A stretch of DNA of 64,000 bases from Photobacterium profundum SS9 (GTDB taxonomy: Bacteria; Pseudomonadota; Gammaproteobacteria; Enterobacterales; Vibrionaceae): contig NC_006371.1 of NCBI RefSeq assembly GCF_000196255.1, positions 1,297,783 to 1,361,782 on the forward strand. Reading direction: 5' to 3'. The notes below the pieces were generated by a model. It saw nothing but the letters and a program-made list of their open reading frames with translations, had not been told where the DNA came from and did no database searches. Positions 7,857-17,363 of this stretch are shown here, one piece after another (the first letter of the stretch is position 1; the number at the start of each line of letters is the position of its first letter). Made by a program: the position numbers and the translations under genes.

Positions 7857-8852
7857 ATGAACATTCAAGAAATTCAATTAGCTTCTCGCCCTACAGGCAT
7901 TCCGTCAGCTGAAAACTTTGCATTGGCTCAAAATACACTCCCTGAAATACAAGATGGTGAAGTATTAGTAAAGAACCTTTGGATGTCTGTTGACCCTTAC
8001 ATGCGTGGTCGCATGATGGATCGTGCAAGCTACATTGCCCCTTTCCAAATAGGTGAAGCCTTAGAAGGTGGTGCAATTGGCGAAGTCATTGAATCGAAAA
8101 ACACTGAGTTCCCTGCTGGCACCAAAGTAAACAGCATGCAGGGTTGGCGCAGCCATTACATCAGTAACGGAAACGGTTTAACCGCACTTCCTGTTACACC
8201 ACTACCCGATCAAAGTTTCTTAGGCATTATGGGTATGCCCGGTATGACCGCATGGACAGGTCTGTTCCGTATCGCAAACTTAAAACCAACAGATACTGTT
8301 TTCATTTCTGCAGCTTCTGGCGCAGTGGGTAGCGTTGCTTGTCAGATTGCAAAAATGCACGGCTGTACTGTTGTCGGTTCAACAGGTTCTGACGATAAAG
8401 TAGCACTGCTTAAAAGCCTAGGTGTCGATGTTGTTATTAACTATAAAAAAGAATCAAACCTAACAGAAGCATTAGCAAAAGCTGCACCGCAAGGTATTGA
8501 TGTATACTTTGAGAATGTAGGTGGTGAGCACCTTGAAGCTGCATTGGCAAACATGAGCGATTACGGCCGTATAGCGGTATGTGGCATGATTTCTCAATAC
8601 AATGCGACCGAACCTCAGCCTGGTCCTACTAACCTTGCCATGCTTATTATCAAGAAATTAAAAGTTGAAGGCTTCATTGTATTCGACCACTGGGCGCACT
8701 ATGGTGAATTCGCACAGCAAATGGGTCAATGGATTGCTGAAGGTAAAATCAAATGGGAAGAAACTGTGTACGAAGGCTTAGCTGAAGCGCCTAATGCATT
8801 TATCGGACTGTTTGAAGGTAAGAACAAAGGAAAAATGCTGGTTAAACTGTAA
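7857..8852 (+). CDS. curA: NADP-dependent oxidoreductase, CurA/YncB-type (zinc-free MDR family)
   Basis: 331 residues. Medium-chain dehydrogenase/reductase without zinc ligands: substrate domain with SVDPYMRGRM, nucleotide-binding motif SAASGAVGSVACQIAK and the 2'-phosphate-side loop VVGSTGSDDKVALL, then GGEHLEAAL. Such enzymes reduce the alpha,beta double bond of enals, enones and curcumin using NADPH in the cytoplasm. A ribosome site (AAAGGAAG) lies 7 nt upstream. Divergent from the OhrR-like regulator at 7100-7522, which suggests induction by electrophiles or peroxides. Confidence 0.85.
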   Translation: MNIQEIQLASRPTGIPSAENFALAQNTLPEIQDGEVLVKNLWMSVDPYMRGRMMDRASYIAPFQIGEALEGGAIGEVIESKNTEFPAGTKVNSMQGWRSHYISNGNGLTALPVTPLPDQSFLGIMGMPGMTAWTGLFRIANLKPTDTVFISAASGAVGSVACQIAKMHGCTVVGSTGSDDKVALLKSLGVDVVINYKKESNLTEALAKAAPQGIDVYFENVGGEHLEAALANMSDYGRIAVCGMISQYNATEPQPGPTNLAMLIIKKLKVEGFIVFDHWAHYGEFAQQMGQWIAEGKIKWEETVYEGLAEAPNAFIGLFEGKNKGKMLVKL

Positions 8853-8884
8853 GCCTGATATATCCCAATTAACTTGACGCATAA

Positions 8885-8914
8885 TAAAAAAGGAGCCTAA
8901 TGGCTCCTTTTTTG
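8885..8914. terminator. Bidirectional rho-independent terminator
   Basis: AAAAAAGGAGCC-TAAT-GGCTCCTTTTTT: a perfect stem with A-run before and T-run after. It serves both curA on the plus strand and pqiC on the minus strand. Confidence 0.9.
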
Positions 8915-8951
8915 TCAATGATGTATATAACAATGGCCTATCGTTCTTTAA

Positions 8952-9545
8952 TTACAAAGAAGTTGGCACCACATTTAACCGTTGTGCAATCTGAGTTGTT
9001 AAACGGTTTATACCTTCAGATAAGGCTTTAACCTGCGCGTCGTACCCCTCTTCTTGTAAAGGTACTTGGAACTGAAATGGGTACACACCATTCAAATCAC
9101 CATCACTTTTTACTAGCATCCACTCGCCACTAATTTTAGCCATGCCGGAATAGTGTCCATTGAACTCATCGATTTTCACCTGTAACCGTGGTGAATTATA
9201 TGTGCTCAATGCTGGCGTCAGTTCAGTTGTCCAGAACTGACTTTGCTTACTGCGTAAATCTTGATTAATACGCCGTGTTAGCTGCTTACCAATACTCTCA
9301 GCCCATAAATTTTGTTGAGCTTGTACAACTTCGGTATCACTTACTTGATACACAAGACCTGTACCTGCTAGATGTTCAGCCATCTCAACTGGGCGAATAA
9401 CCAGCAATGGCTGGTTAGACCCAATTTGAGACGTTGTGCTTTGTACACCAGTAGGTAATAAATAACTATTCACTGCATCGGGTTGACTGCTGCAGCCAGC
9501 TAAGAATGCAGCTGCGGCTACCATAAATAATAGGTGTTTTTTCAT
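8952..9545 (-). CDS. pqiC: PqiC-type outer-membrane lipoprotein
   Basis: 197 residues with a lipoprotein signal: MKKHLLFMVAAAAFLAGCSS, lipobox LAGC with lipid-carrying Cys18. The mature domain (YLLPTG early, then RLQVKIDEFNGHYSG) matches the PqiC/YmbA (DUF330) family, which sits at the outer membrane and docks with the PqiB tube. The ATG shares its last base region with the stop of pqiB (9545), so translation is coupled. Confidence 0.85.
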   Translation of the reverse strand: MKKHLLFMVAAAAFLAGCSSQPDAVNSYLLPTGVQSTTSQIGSNQPLLVIRPVEMAEHLAGTGLVYQVSDTEVVQAQQNLWAESIGKQLTRRINQDLRSKQSQFWTTELTPALSTYNSPRLQVKIDEFNGHYSGMAKISGEWMLVKSDGDLNGVYPFQFQVPLQEEGYDAQVKALSEGINRLTTQIAQRLNVVPTSL

Positions 9546-11191
9546 TATTGGCGGCCTCCAGCCGGAATAGGATCTTGTACTTTATCGTCACCGAAAACCA
9601 ATGAATTAGGTTTTTCATTTAATTGTCGTAAAACGGGTTGTAGCTCTTTCATTACTTGCTCAAAACGCGCTAATGCTCCCTCAAGGTTTCTATAAGGTAC
9701 TGCATCTGGTCCAAAGCCATTCAAGGTTGCTTGAATTTCTTGTAAACTTTTACGCATATCATTTGGTAATGCTTGGGTATCTTTTTGTGCTAGCAATTTG
9801 TCTAAGCTTTTTGCCACTTTCTCTGAGGCTAGCAAGGTTTTCTGTGATGTGTTTAATGTATTAGTTAACGACGTTAACGTATCTTCGACGGGTAAATCAT
9901 TAAACTTCTTCAGTACACCGCTGATCTGCTTCTGAATCTCAGCAAAACCACCAGCTTTAGTTGGAAACAACGGATAGTCATCATAACTGTTGATTGGTGG
10001 CATTTTTTCATCTTTATATACTTCTGTATCGACAAATAATGCACCAGTTAATAAATTACCGGTTTTAAGGCTACCGCGAAGCCCACCTTTAAATTCACGT
10101 TCTAAGTTGCGTTTCAAACCGTCAAGAGAATCAAAGCCATTATTACCATAAACTCGACCAAGCTCTATCCGAATAAGAACAGGAATCTGCTTACTAGAAA
10201 AACCTTCTTCGCCTGTTGGTAAACGTAGGGGGACTTTCTTCACCGTACCAATACGGATGCCACGATATTCAATAGGCGCACCTTCATTTAAGCCACGAAC
10301 CGATTCATCAAATAGCATGACATATTCAAGATATTCATCATAAATACGCTCACGTACTGTATTAAAATTATTATATAGCTTAAACAGACTCATCTGTTTG
10401 GTAATAAGATTTCCTTCTTCAGAGCCATTAGGCACTCTAAAACTGACTCCTCCTGTAATTAAGGATTCTATTGAGCCTATTTTCAAGTTGAAGCCTTGTG
10501 CCGACATCTGTAAATCAACACCCGATGATAACCAAAACTTAGTACGGCTACGGATCAAGCTGTCATAAGGCTGAAAGATAAATAGCTGGTAATTGGCTTT
10601 TTTAGTGTCAGTATCAAAGCTCACCTTTTCAACTCGCCCTACTGTAAACCCTTCATATAATACTGGATCACCAACGCTTAATTTACCCGCTTCACGGTGC
10701 GTTAATATCAGTCGTAAACCTTTAGCGTCTGCTGGTGCGACAGGCGGTACATCTAGCACCGTAAAATCACGTTTTTCGTTATTTTTAATACCCGGTTGTA
10801 ACTCAATGTACGATCCTGACAGCAAGGTATCTAAACCCGAAATACCTTCTTTACCAATTCGAGGTTTCACAACCCAAAATCGGGTATCTTCCTTTAGCAT
10901 TCTTTCGGCGTCTTTATCCATCTGCACTTTCGCGGTGATATACGTGTAATCATCGCTCAGTTTAACTTCAGTCACGACGCCTACTTTTACATTCAGTGAT
11001 TTAATCTCGGTTTTCCCCACTTCAATACCTTCTGCCGTTTTTAGCGTCAGCGTTATCTCTGGGCCTTTACTTCCAACAAATTGCACCAGCATCCAGATAC
11101 CAATTACCAATGCGACAAGAGGTACTAACCATATCGTCGATATCTGTTTTAACTCTTGAACGTCAGCCTTAGCTGGCTTGTTATCATTCAT
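9545..11191 (-). CDS. pqiB: PqiB, MCE-domain lipid-transport tube protein
   Basis: 548 residues, the usual PqiB length. One N-terminal membrane helix (STIWLVPLVALVIGIWMLVQF) is followed by three MCE domains; starts are seen at about 45 (ITLTLKTAEGIEVGKTEIK), 160 (LRLILTHREAGKLSVGDPV) and 285 (LFDESVRGLNEGAPIEYRG). A helical C-terminal region forms the needle-like tube in known PqiB structures. It spans the periplasm between PqiA and PqiC and is thought to move lipid. Overlaps pqiA by 8 bp. Confidence 0.92.
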   Translation of the reverse strand: MNDNKPAKADVQELKQISTIWLVPLVALVIGIWMLVQFVGSKGPEITLTLKTAEGIEVGKTEIKSLNVKVGVVTEVKLSDDYTYITAKVQMDKDAERMLKEDTRFWVVKPRIGKEGISGLDTLLSGSYIELQPGIKNNEKRDFTVLDVPPVAPADAKGLRLILTHREAGKLSVGDPVLYEGFTVGRVEKVSFDTDTKKANYQLFIFQPYDSLIRSRTKFWLSSGVDLQMSAQGFNLKIGSIESLITGGVSFRVPNGSEEGNLITKQMSLFKLYNNFNTVRERIYDEYLEYVMLFDESVRGLNEGAPIEYRGIRIGTVKKVPLRLPTGEEGFSSKQIPVLIRIELGRVYGNNGFDSLDGLKRNLEREFKGGLRGSLKTGNLLTGALFVDTEVYKDEKMPPINSYDDYPLFPTKAGGFAEIQKQISGVLKKFNDLPVEDTLTSLTNTLNTSQKTLLASEKVAKSLDKLLAQKDTQALPNDMRKSLQEIQATLNGFGPDAVPYRNLEGALARFEQVMKELQPVLRQLNEKPNSLVFGDDKVQDPIPAGGRQ

Positions 11192-12596
11192 AATCAGGCT
11201 TCTTATTAAAGTTAGAAATTACTGTCGATTGAACTGAATGCTCAGCAGTATCGAATGCTTTTATTTCATCTAAATGCGGGCTTGGTTCATCACTACCACT
11301 TGATTGCGACCAAAATACACGAGGGTCAAACTGCATGGCTGACAGCATTGTGCAAATAACCACAATCGCGAAACACAAGGCAGCGGGACCAGGGAAAATT
11401 GCCATTAAGTTCTGTAACTGCACCAACGCAACTAAAATGGCGACAACAAAAATATCAATCATTGACCAACGCCCGATAAGCTCAGTCATTCGATACAAAC
11501 CTAAATGTTGAATAGCACGTTTGGTTGATGAATCCGCAGTTTTACGGGCACTGATAAACAGCCAGACCAATGAAAACATTTTAGCCAATGGAATAACCAC
11601 GCTCGCTAAAAAAATCACCAGAACGATGGGATATGACCCCATATTCCACAGTAAAACAACGCCCCCCATAATGGTAGAACCATCAACCTTTCCCAGACTA
11701 ACGGTATACATAATTGGGTAGAGGTTTGCTGGAATATAAAAAATGAATGACGCTAATAGTAATGCCCACGACTTTTGAAGGCTTAGTTTAGGAGCGTAAT
11801 GATGTAAATGGCTGCCACAACGTAAACACTTTTTGTGTGCCTTTTCTGGCATTGGATTCAATTGAGAGCACATATGGCAATTAACATGATTATTCGACAT
11901 ATGTGTGTCTCCAGCTTTCACATCACTAATTGGTACCATCGGAATAAATTGATCCCATAACCACGTTCTATCAACCATCGAAACGCACTTAACAACCAAT
12001 ACCGTATAAACGCAAAAAGCACCAAAAGAGATACCTAGCCCAACATCAGCTAACGATGCAATTTTAATCAAACTAACGAGTACCCCAATAAAAAAAACAT
12101 CTACCATCAACCAAGCTTCAACACGAAAAAGGCCACGGCATAAACGCTTTATCACTCGCAGGTTTACATTATTACGCCCCGCTCGCTTAATTTGCGAGGC
12201 TTTGTAGTACAAATACATCACAACACAAATATAGCCAGCAGGCAGCACAATAACGGTCATCAGCAGCAATAACGCCAATAAGCTATTTTCAAAATGCTGC
12301 AACATTTCAGCTGCATGTAACAAGGTTATTTCTTGAGATATTCCTTGAACACTAAAAGACATGAACGGAAAACTAATACTCAAAACCAGCATGATCATAC
12401 AAGCAATACCGTAAGCTAACGGACGCTGAAACGGCATAAAAATGTGCTGAGTTAACGTATGATGGCAACGTGGACATCCTGCCTTTTGCCCTTCTTCGAG
12501 CCTTGGCACATCAACGACTAACCCGCATTCTTCACACGCAATCATCAATTCAGGTGTTTTGTGTTCTGTCATGGGGAAATTTGACTCATTTGACAC
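11184..12596 (-). CDS. pqiA: PqiA, inner-membrane protein of the Pqi lipid-transport system
   Basis: 470 residues with two related halves. Each has a zinc-ribbon (CEECGLVVDVP...CPRCHH near the N-terminus; CHMCSQLNP...CLRCGSHL in the middle) followed by four hydrophobic helices. This duplicated PqiA architecture forms the inner-membrane partner of PqiB. The GTG at 12596 has GAGGTG before it; an ATG at 12572 is an alternative start. In E. coli the operon is induced by paraquat through SoxRS, but no clear Sox box was seen. An IS50-like element sits about 290 bp upstream. Confidence 0.9.
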   Translation of the reverse strand: MSNESNFPMTEHKTPELMIACEECGLVVDVPRLEEGQKAGCPRCHHTLTQHIFMPFQRPLAYGIACMIMLVLSISFPFMSFSVQGISQEITLLHAAEMLQHFENSLLALLLLMTVIVLPAGYICVVMYLYYKASQIKRAGRNNVNLRVIKRLCRGLFRVEAWLMVDVFFIGVLVSLIKIASLADVGLGISFGAFCVYTVLVVKCVSMVDRTWLWDQFIPMVPISDVKAGDTHMSNNHVNCHMCSQLNPMPEKAHKKCLRCGSHLHHYAPKLSLQKSWALLLASFIFYIPANLYPIMYTVSLGKVDGSTIMGGVVLLWNMGSYPIVLVIFLASVVIPLAKMFSLVWLFISARKTADSSTKRAIQHLGLYRMTELIGRWSMIDIFVVAILVALVQLQNLMAIFPGPAALCFAIVVICTMLSAMQFDPRVFWSQSSGSDEPSPHLDEIKAFDTAEHSVQSTVISNFNKKPDYE

Positions 12597-12901
12597 ATAT
12601 CACCTCAGTATAGGTAAGAACAGGGCATAAGCTTCAATAACAAGAAAAGTAAAACCAAGAAATACAATAAGATATACATTGTTATGCGCTAAATCACATA
12701 ATGTTATACCTGATAATAATTATATACACAGATGTATCGTAAAGTTTTCTTAAAATGCAGAGTTTACAACACTCAGCCGATAAGTGAACAGTGTTTTTTA
12801 CTTGTAAAAATAGCATTATGCGAGCAAGAGAAATGAAAAAAGCCACAACATAAATGCTGTAGCTTTCGTTTAATAAAGGGTGCCTTTAGTCTGTCTCTTG
12901 A

Positions 12902-14287
12902 TCACAAGTCCAAGCATTCAAGAGATTGTGCTAAATGGTAGCCTTCAATGATGGTTTGTAATTTAAACCATCCATCCCACAGAACGGGCCAACCGGCTCG
13001 TCCTGTTCGTTTACTGTCATTCCATCCTCCTAATTTAGCTAATGCTAGGTAAGCCCACCGAATACTTGGGACTTCATTGGGTAATGGTTTATTTTCCCGC
13101 TTTAACCAAAGTAATTTCCACCCAATAGGCGATAAGATTGACTCACAACTTTCTTCATCAGCTTTTATATTCTGCCCCATAAATTTCAGTTGTAAGATTC
13201 GTGCAGCAAGGAAAGCGAGTATTGTGGCCATGCGTTCAATATTGGTATAGCTTTGCATGCGTAATGACTCAACTTGGGTTCCACCACTTTTCCAAGCTTT
13301 GTGATAGTCCTCAATCAACCAACGTTGCTCATAATACTGAACGATTTTCAGTGCTTCTTCTCTATTCGTAACAGGCTCTGACGTCATCAAGTGCCAGCTT
13401 AATCCGTTGTCACCTGCACCTTGCTCTACGCACCCGACATAATATAGTGGAATACTTTTTCCTTTCTTATTGGCAGGCACTTTGAGAGTAATGGTTGAGA
13501 ATCGGATATCAAGAATAACCTCTCGCGCTTTCCGCCCTCCTTTTTGTGGGATATAGATTTTTCGATTGCCTGCAGGTTGTAATTGGTCTGAAAAAGCGTA
13601 CAACTTATTATCACTTTCTTCGATACAACGGCTTTGCATTGAACGAACAACAAAACGTTGGTTTTCTTGAGTTTTATACGTTAAATATTCATAAATATCA
13701 GCTTCACGATCACATACAGATATAACCTGTTGCATAGTCTCACCAAGGCGGGATGCCATATTTATCGAAGCCTGTTCCCATTTATAACTTTCTTTTTCTT
13801 TATAGGGTGTTTGTGCATGACGTGCACCTTTTCCTCTTGTTTTTATATCTCGCGTCCACCGTATTTGTTCAATTAACCCAACCACTTGGTGGTTAGTTGG
13901 TGCGAAAAGCAAGATGGAATGAGCATAAATACCGCAAGTTCTGTTTCCACCATTAACATGACCAAGCTGCTCTTTTACAGCGCGATGGGTATAGTTAAGA
14001 GACGTTGTATCTTCAAGCGCTAACAATAAATCATGGCGGTTAGCCTCTTGTGTTGTTGTTTGAAATCCGGCTTCGGCAATATCATTAGCATGAATAGATT
14101 CGTTACGAATAAAGCGATAAGCGCCTTCAATCTCTGCTGGCTGTTGGCTTGATTTCACTAAAGATTTCCCTGTGTGTAATGCAAGATTAGTCGCCACTTT
14201 AACTAATCGTTTTGTTCGCCTTGGATCGCCTAAATTAGCCTGACCAAAAAGAGAAGTAGCCCAATCTTGAGGAGTAGAAATATACAT
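12902..14287 (-). CDS. IS50-like transposase (DDE, YREK)
   Basis: 461 residues, near the 476 of Tn5 transposase. N-terminal end-binding region (ATSLFGQANLGDPRRTKRLVKVA), first catalytic Asp in LLALEDTTSLNYTH, second Asp in ISVCDREADIYEYL, and the YREK signature YYEQRWLIEDYHKAWKSG that holds the catalytic Glu. Intact, so the element may be active. Starts close to the right end and stops 11 bp from the left end. Confidence 0.92.
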   Translation of the reverse strand: MYISTPQDWATSLFGQANLGDPRRTKRLVKVATNLALHTGKSLVKSSQQPAEIEGAYRFIRNESIHANDIAEAGFQTTTQEANRHDLLLALEDTTSLNYTHRAVKEQLGHVNGGNRTCGIYAHSILLFAPTNHQVVGLIEQIRWTRDIKTRGKGARHAQTPYKEKESYKWEQASINMASRLGETMQQVISVCDREADIYEYLTYKTQENQRFVVRSMQSRCIEESDNKLYAFSDQLQPAGNRKIYIPQKGGRKAREVILDIRFSTITLKVPANKKGKSIPLYYVGCVEQGAGDNGLSWHLMTSEPVTNREEALKIVQYYEQRWLIEDYHKAWKSGGTQVESLRMQSYTNIERMATILAFLAARILQLKFMGQNIKADEESCESILSPIGWKLLWLKRENKPLPNEVPSIRWAYLALAKLGGWNDSKRTGRAGWPVLWDGWFKLQTIIEGYHLAQSLECLDL

Positions 14288-14344
14288 AATGGCCGTCCTT
14301 AGTTTAATAACAAAGGATCAGATCGTGATATTGAAATGAAGTTC

Positions 14345-14376
14345 AAAAAAAATCCCCAGTTTAAAAACTGGGGATT
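14345..14376 (-). terminator. Terminator at the promoter-side end of the IS50-like element
   Basis: AATCCCCAGTTT (14351-14362) pairs perfectly with AAACTGGGGATT (14365-14376); on the minus strand it is followed by eight Ts. It lies between the IS end and the transposase start, so it would stop outside transcription, for example from phhAB, from entering the transposase gene. Confidence 0.8.
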
Positions 14377-14428
14377 TGTGTATAAGAGACAGGCCTTTAG
14401 TTACATCGAGTTCATCATTAGTAACGCG

Positions 14429-14767
14429 CTATTCTAGACAACGATCAGTCTTCGCGGCACAAATGAAGTCATTCTTATGTAAGCCTTTGGCTGAATGGCT
14501 CCACCAACAAACGGTGACTTTCCCCCACTCTAACGTGATGGTTGGATGGTGAAATTCTGCCTCGGCTAACTCAGCAATTTTGTTACTGAATGCCCAAGCA
14601 AGTTTGAAGTTTTTAAATGTAAATTCACGTTCCAGTTGTTTAATCCCATCGCGTTCTATTACGCGCCATTGCGAGATACCCTGTAACATCTCTTCTAATT
14701 CAAGATCCGTTACTTTTGGTGCATCAATGTGGCAAGCTTCGCATTTCAATTCATGTAAATTAGACAT
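14429..14767 (-). CDS. phhB: Pterin-4a-carbinolamine dehydratase
   Basis: 112 residues, the full family length. It dehydrates 4a-hydroxytetrahydrobiopterin after each phenylalanine hydroxylase turnover so that the cofactor can be recycled. The active-site block [27 protein letters not shown] holds the conserved His-His and the later His. Overlaps the 3' end of phhA by 8 bp, so the pair is translationally coupled. The IS50-like element is inserted just downstream. Confidence 0.93.
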   Translation of the reverse strand: MSNLHELKCEACHIDAPKVTDLELEEMLQGISQWRVIERDGIKQLEREFTFKNFKLAWAFSNKIAELAEAEFHHPTITLEWGKVTVCWWSHSAKGLHKNDFICAAKTDRCLE

Positions 14768-15572
14768 ATTCCCCTAAATGCTCCTTTTTCTTGGGTGGAA
14801 ATAACGGTTTGTGTAGCCCCAAAACTTTGGCTTCTTGCACCATGCTCATAATGTCTTGCTGTGCGAGTTCATACAGCTGGTTAATGCTTTTAATCACAAA
14901 ATATACGGGCTGCATAATGTCGATTCGGTAAGGTGTCCGCATTACATCGACTGGCTCAAAAGGCTTATAACGTGCCTTTCTACCTGTATATACATACTCT
15001 GTCTCCCCGGGGGAAGATAAAACACCACCGCCATAAATAGTAAGCTGATCGGTTGTTTTCATTAAACCGAATTCAACGGTAAACCAGTACAACCGGGCTA
15101 AATACACACGATCTTCTTTACTGGCTTCATAGCCTAATCGTCCATACGCGTGGGTGAATTTAGCAAAAGCGGGATTAGTCAGCATCGCGCAATGACCGAA
15201 CACTTCATGAAAAAAGTCAGGCTCTTGCAAATAATCAAACTCATCACGACTTCGTAGAAAGGTGGCGACTGGAAACTGTTTATTAGAAAGTAAATAAAAA
15301 AAACGGTCGAAGTTAATCAATGCAGGTACTTCTACACATTCCCACCCCGTCGTTTCTTTCAACACACGGTTAATGTTTTTGAGCTGAGGTACATGATCGG
15401 TGGGTAAGTTAAGTAATTTTAGCCCAGTAAGATATTCTTCGCAGGCTTTCCCCTTAATACAAGTGAGCTGTCTTACAACCAAATCGTGCCAGATTTGATT
15501 CTCATCTTCACTCCAATCTATAAAGCCATTTTCATCTGACTTTTTAGAGACATACTTGGTCGCTTTTCCCAT
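14760..15572 (-). CDS. phhA: Phenylalanine 4-monooxygenase
   Basis: 270 residues, monomeric bacterial type. The iron ligands His122 and His127 in [10 protein letters not shown] and Glu167 in YWFTVEFGL are all present. Hydroxylates phenylalanine to tyrosine with O2 and a tetrahydropterin in the cytoplasm, the entry step to the homogentisate pathway encoded on the other side of the shared promoter region. First gene of the phhA-phhB operon. Confidence 0.95.
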   Translation of the reverse strand: MGKATKYVSKKSDENGFIDWSEDENQIWHDLVVRQLTCIKGKACEEYLTGLKLLNLPTDHVPQLKNINRVLKETTGWECVEVPALINFDRFFYLLSNKQFPVATFLRSRDEFDYLQEPDFFHEVFGHCAMLTNPAFAKFTHAYGRLGYEASKEDRVYLARLYWFTVEFGLMKTTDQLTIYGGGVLSSPGETEYVYTGRKARYKPFEPVDVMRTPYRIDIMQPVYFVIKSINQLYELAQQDIMSMVQEAKVLGLHKPLFPPKKKEHLGEYV

Positions 15573-15796
15573 AAAAATGCCCTCTAATTCTCACACCCAA
15601 ACCTCATTCATTATGAATATCTGATCTTGTTGTTATTTGGGTATACGCCTAACCATGGCTTAATCGGAAATTAATGATTAACAGCTTCACCATTAAATCT
15701 ATGAACGCAGATAATCTATACCTGTCCTTTTTATAAAGATTAGGTGTTTTATAGGGGGAAATGGAAGCCGCAAATAGGAATCAAACAAAAACAATG

Positions 15797-15814
15797 TGTA
15801 ACATAAATTTTACA
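15797..15814. promoter_or_regulatory. TyrR box
   Basis: TGTAAC-ATAAAT-TTTACA matches the TyrR consensus TGTAAA-N6-TTTACA at 11 of 12 fixed positions. It sits in the 544-bp gap between phhA and hmgA. A weaker copy, TGTAAA-ATATTC-AACACA, lies at 15954-15971; paired strong and weak boxes are common for TyrR. Otherwise the gap holds no gene. Confidence 0.6.
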
Positions 15815-16116
15815 TACACTTTGTACTGACACTTAAGATGCAATAATTAAGGATAGCCAACCTCCTCTCTTATGCAGCATCTAAAGAGATAAATTAACAG
15901 TTTGAAAGATATAAAGTATCTCTACAGCAAGAACGATTTTAGAAATACATATATGTAAAATATTCAACACACTATCGGTATTTCTATTACTGCCATTTAG
16001 TTGATTGTTTACTGTAACTCCGCCAAAGTTAAATCATTAATTAACATTTATTTAACCTCGTTCGATTCTTGTCTTTGGTTAATCGGTGTTAAAAAGGCTG
16101 ACGAAAGAGGGAGTTA

Positions 16117-17274
16117 ATGATGCAGCAATGGTTTCAATTTCCAATCATTGAAGGAAAAACTTCTCGGCAGGCACATTGTGATCTTCCAGAAGGTACTTTC
16201 GAGCGCGAATGCGGGAAAGAAGGTTTCTTTGGCCCAGCTAGCCATATGTATCATAAGCATGCCCCAACAGGCTGGATAAAATGGGAAGGTCCACTTCGGC
16301 CACGTGCGATAGACACCACCAAGCTTGAACAATCAGGCATTACACCGTGGGATGCTTCACTGCTTCTTCATAACGACAATGTAAAAATACGCATCTGGAA
16401 TAGCCAACAAAGTATGGATCATCTAGTACGTAACGGCGATGGTGATGAAGTATTATTTGTTCATAGCGGCAGTGGTCATTTCTATTGTGATTACGGTCAT
16501 TTAAGCTTTAGAGACGGTGATTACATCGTCATACCACGCGCCACCAGCTGGCGTATTGAAATGGATGAGCCCGTATCACTGTTACTGATTGAAGCGTCAA
16601 ACAGCGGCTATAAAACACCCGATAGAGGTATTGTTGGGCAACACGCCGTTTATGACCCCGCGATATTAGAATATGCTCGTATTGATGATGAATTTTTGGC
16701 TCAACAAAGTGATCTGCAAAATAATAAACAGAGCGTTCAACAAACGTGGGAAGTACTCTTAAAAGCACGTAACCAAATGAATACCATTACCTACCCTTAC
16801 AATCCACTAGATGCACAAGGTTGGAAAGGTAATCTCACCGTTTTCAAACTTAATTGGCGTGATATTCGTCCGTTAATGAGCCACCGCTACCACTTACCAC
16901 CGTCGGCACACACCACATTTATCGCGAATGGTTTTGTCATTTGTACCTTTGTACCTCGTCCGATCGAAAGCGATCCAAATGCGCTTAAAGTGCCCTTCTT
17001 TCATAATAATGATGACTACGATGAAGTGCTTTTTTATCACCGTGGTAATTTCTTCAGCCGAGATAATATTGAAGCCGGAATGATCACTCATCACCCTTGC
17101 GGATTCTCTCATGGTCCCCACCCTAAAGCACTTGCAGCGAGTCAAACCAATCAGAAAAAAGAAACCGATGAAGTTGCCGTAATGATCGATACACGCTTCC
17201 CATTAGAAATAGCAGACTTACCGGAAGGTGTTGAAAATAAAGACTATGTCTATTCTTGGTTGAACCGTAAATAG
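16117..17274 (+). CDS. hmgA: Homogentisate 1,2-dioxygenase
   Basis: 385 residues, the shorter bacterial form. Cupin-fold protein: an N-terminal beta domain (DEVLFVHSGSGHFYCDYGHLSF) and a C-terminal metal region with YDEVLFYHRGNFFSRDNIE and a His-rich FSHGPHP block that should supply the Fe(II) ligands. Opens the ring of homogentisate to maleylacetoacetate. Ribosome site GAGGGAG precedes two adjacent ATGs (16117, 16120). First gene of the hmgA-fahA-maiA-aacS run. Loss of this gene in other bacteria causes brown pyomelanin. Confidence 0.92.
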   Translation: MMQQWFQFPIIEGKTSRQAHCDLPEGTFERECGKEGFFGPASHMYHKHAPTGWIKWEGPLRPRAIDTTKLEQSGITPWDASLLLHNDNVKIRIWNSQQSMDHLVRNGDGDEVLFVHSGSGHFYCDYGHLSFRDGDYIVIPRATSWRIEMDEPVSLLLIEASNSGYKTPDRGIVGQHAVYDPAILEYARIDDEFLAQQSDLQNNKQSVQQTWEVLLKARNQMNTITYPYNPLDAQGWKGNLTVFKLNWRDIRPLMSHRYHLPPSAHTTFIANGFVICTFVPRPIESDPNALKVPFFHNNDDYDEVLFYHRGNFFSRDNIEAGMITHHPCGFSHGPHPKALAASQTNQKKETDEVAVMIDTRFPLEIADLPEGVENKDYVYSWLNRK

Positions 17275-17336
17275 CGGTTACTAATAATACATAACGCATT
17301 CATTACATTGGTTGTTTTCTATTAACTTGAATATAT

Positions 17337-17351
17337 ATTTACATTGTAAAT
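17337..17351. promoter_or_regulatory. Palindrome just before fahA
   Basis: ATTTACA-T-TGTAAAT is a perfect 15-bp palindrome that ends 1 nt before the AAGGAG ribosome site of fahA. It shares the TTTACA/TGTAAA half-sites of a TyrR box but in the opposite arrangement. It could be an internal operator or a short mRNA hairpin. Confidence 0.35.
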
Positions 17352-17363
17352 AAGGAGCACACC

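Larger units (their letters stand above)
12891..14392. mobile_element. Complete IS50/Tn5-like insertion sequence (IS4 superfamily), 1502 bp
   Basis: Ends read inward: left CTGTCTCTTGATCACAAGT, right CTGTCTCTTATACACA. Both are close to the inside and outside ends of IS50/Tn5. The element is flanked by a 9-bp direct repeat GCCTTTAGT (12882-12890 and 14393-14401), the duplication length made by Tn5-type transposases. It carries one transposase gene and an inward-blocking terminator. It lies between pqiA and phhB and breaks no gene. Confidence 0.93.

Noticed and set aside
14377..14392. TGTGTATAAGAGACAG equals part of a common sequencing-library transposon adapter
   Set aside because: It lies exactly at the boundary of a 9-bp target duplication that matches the other end of the IS, and the bases beyond it are not those of the adapter. 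It is a genuine IS end.
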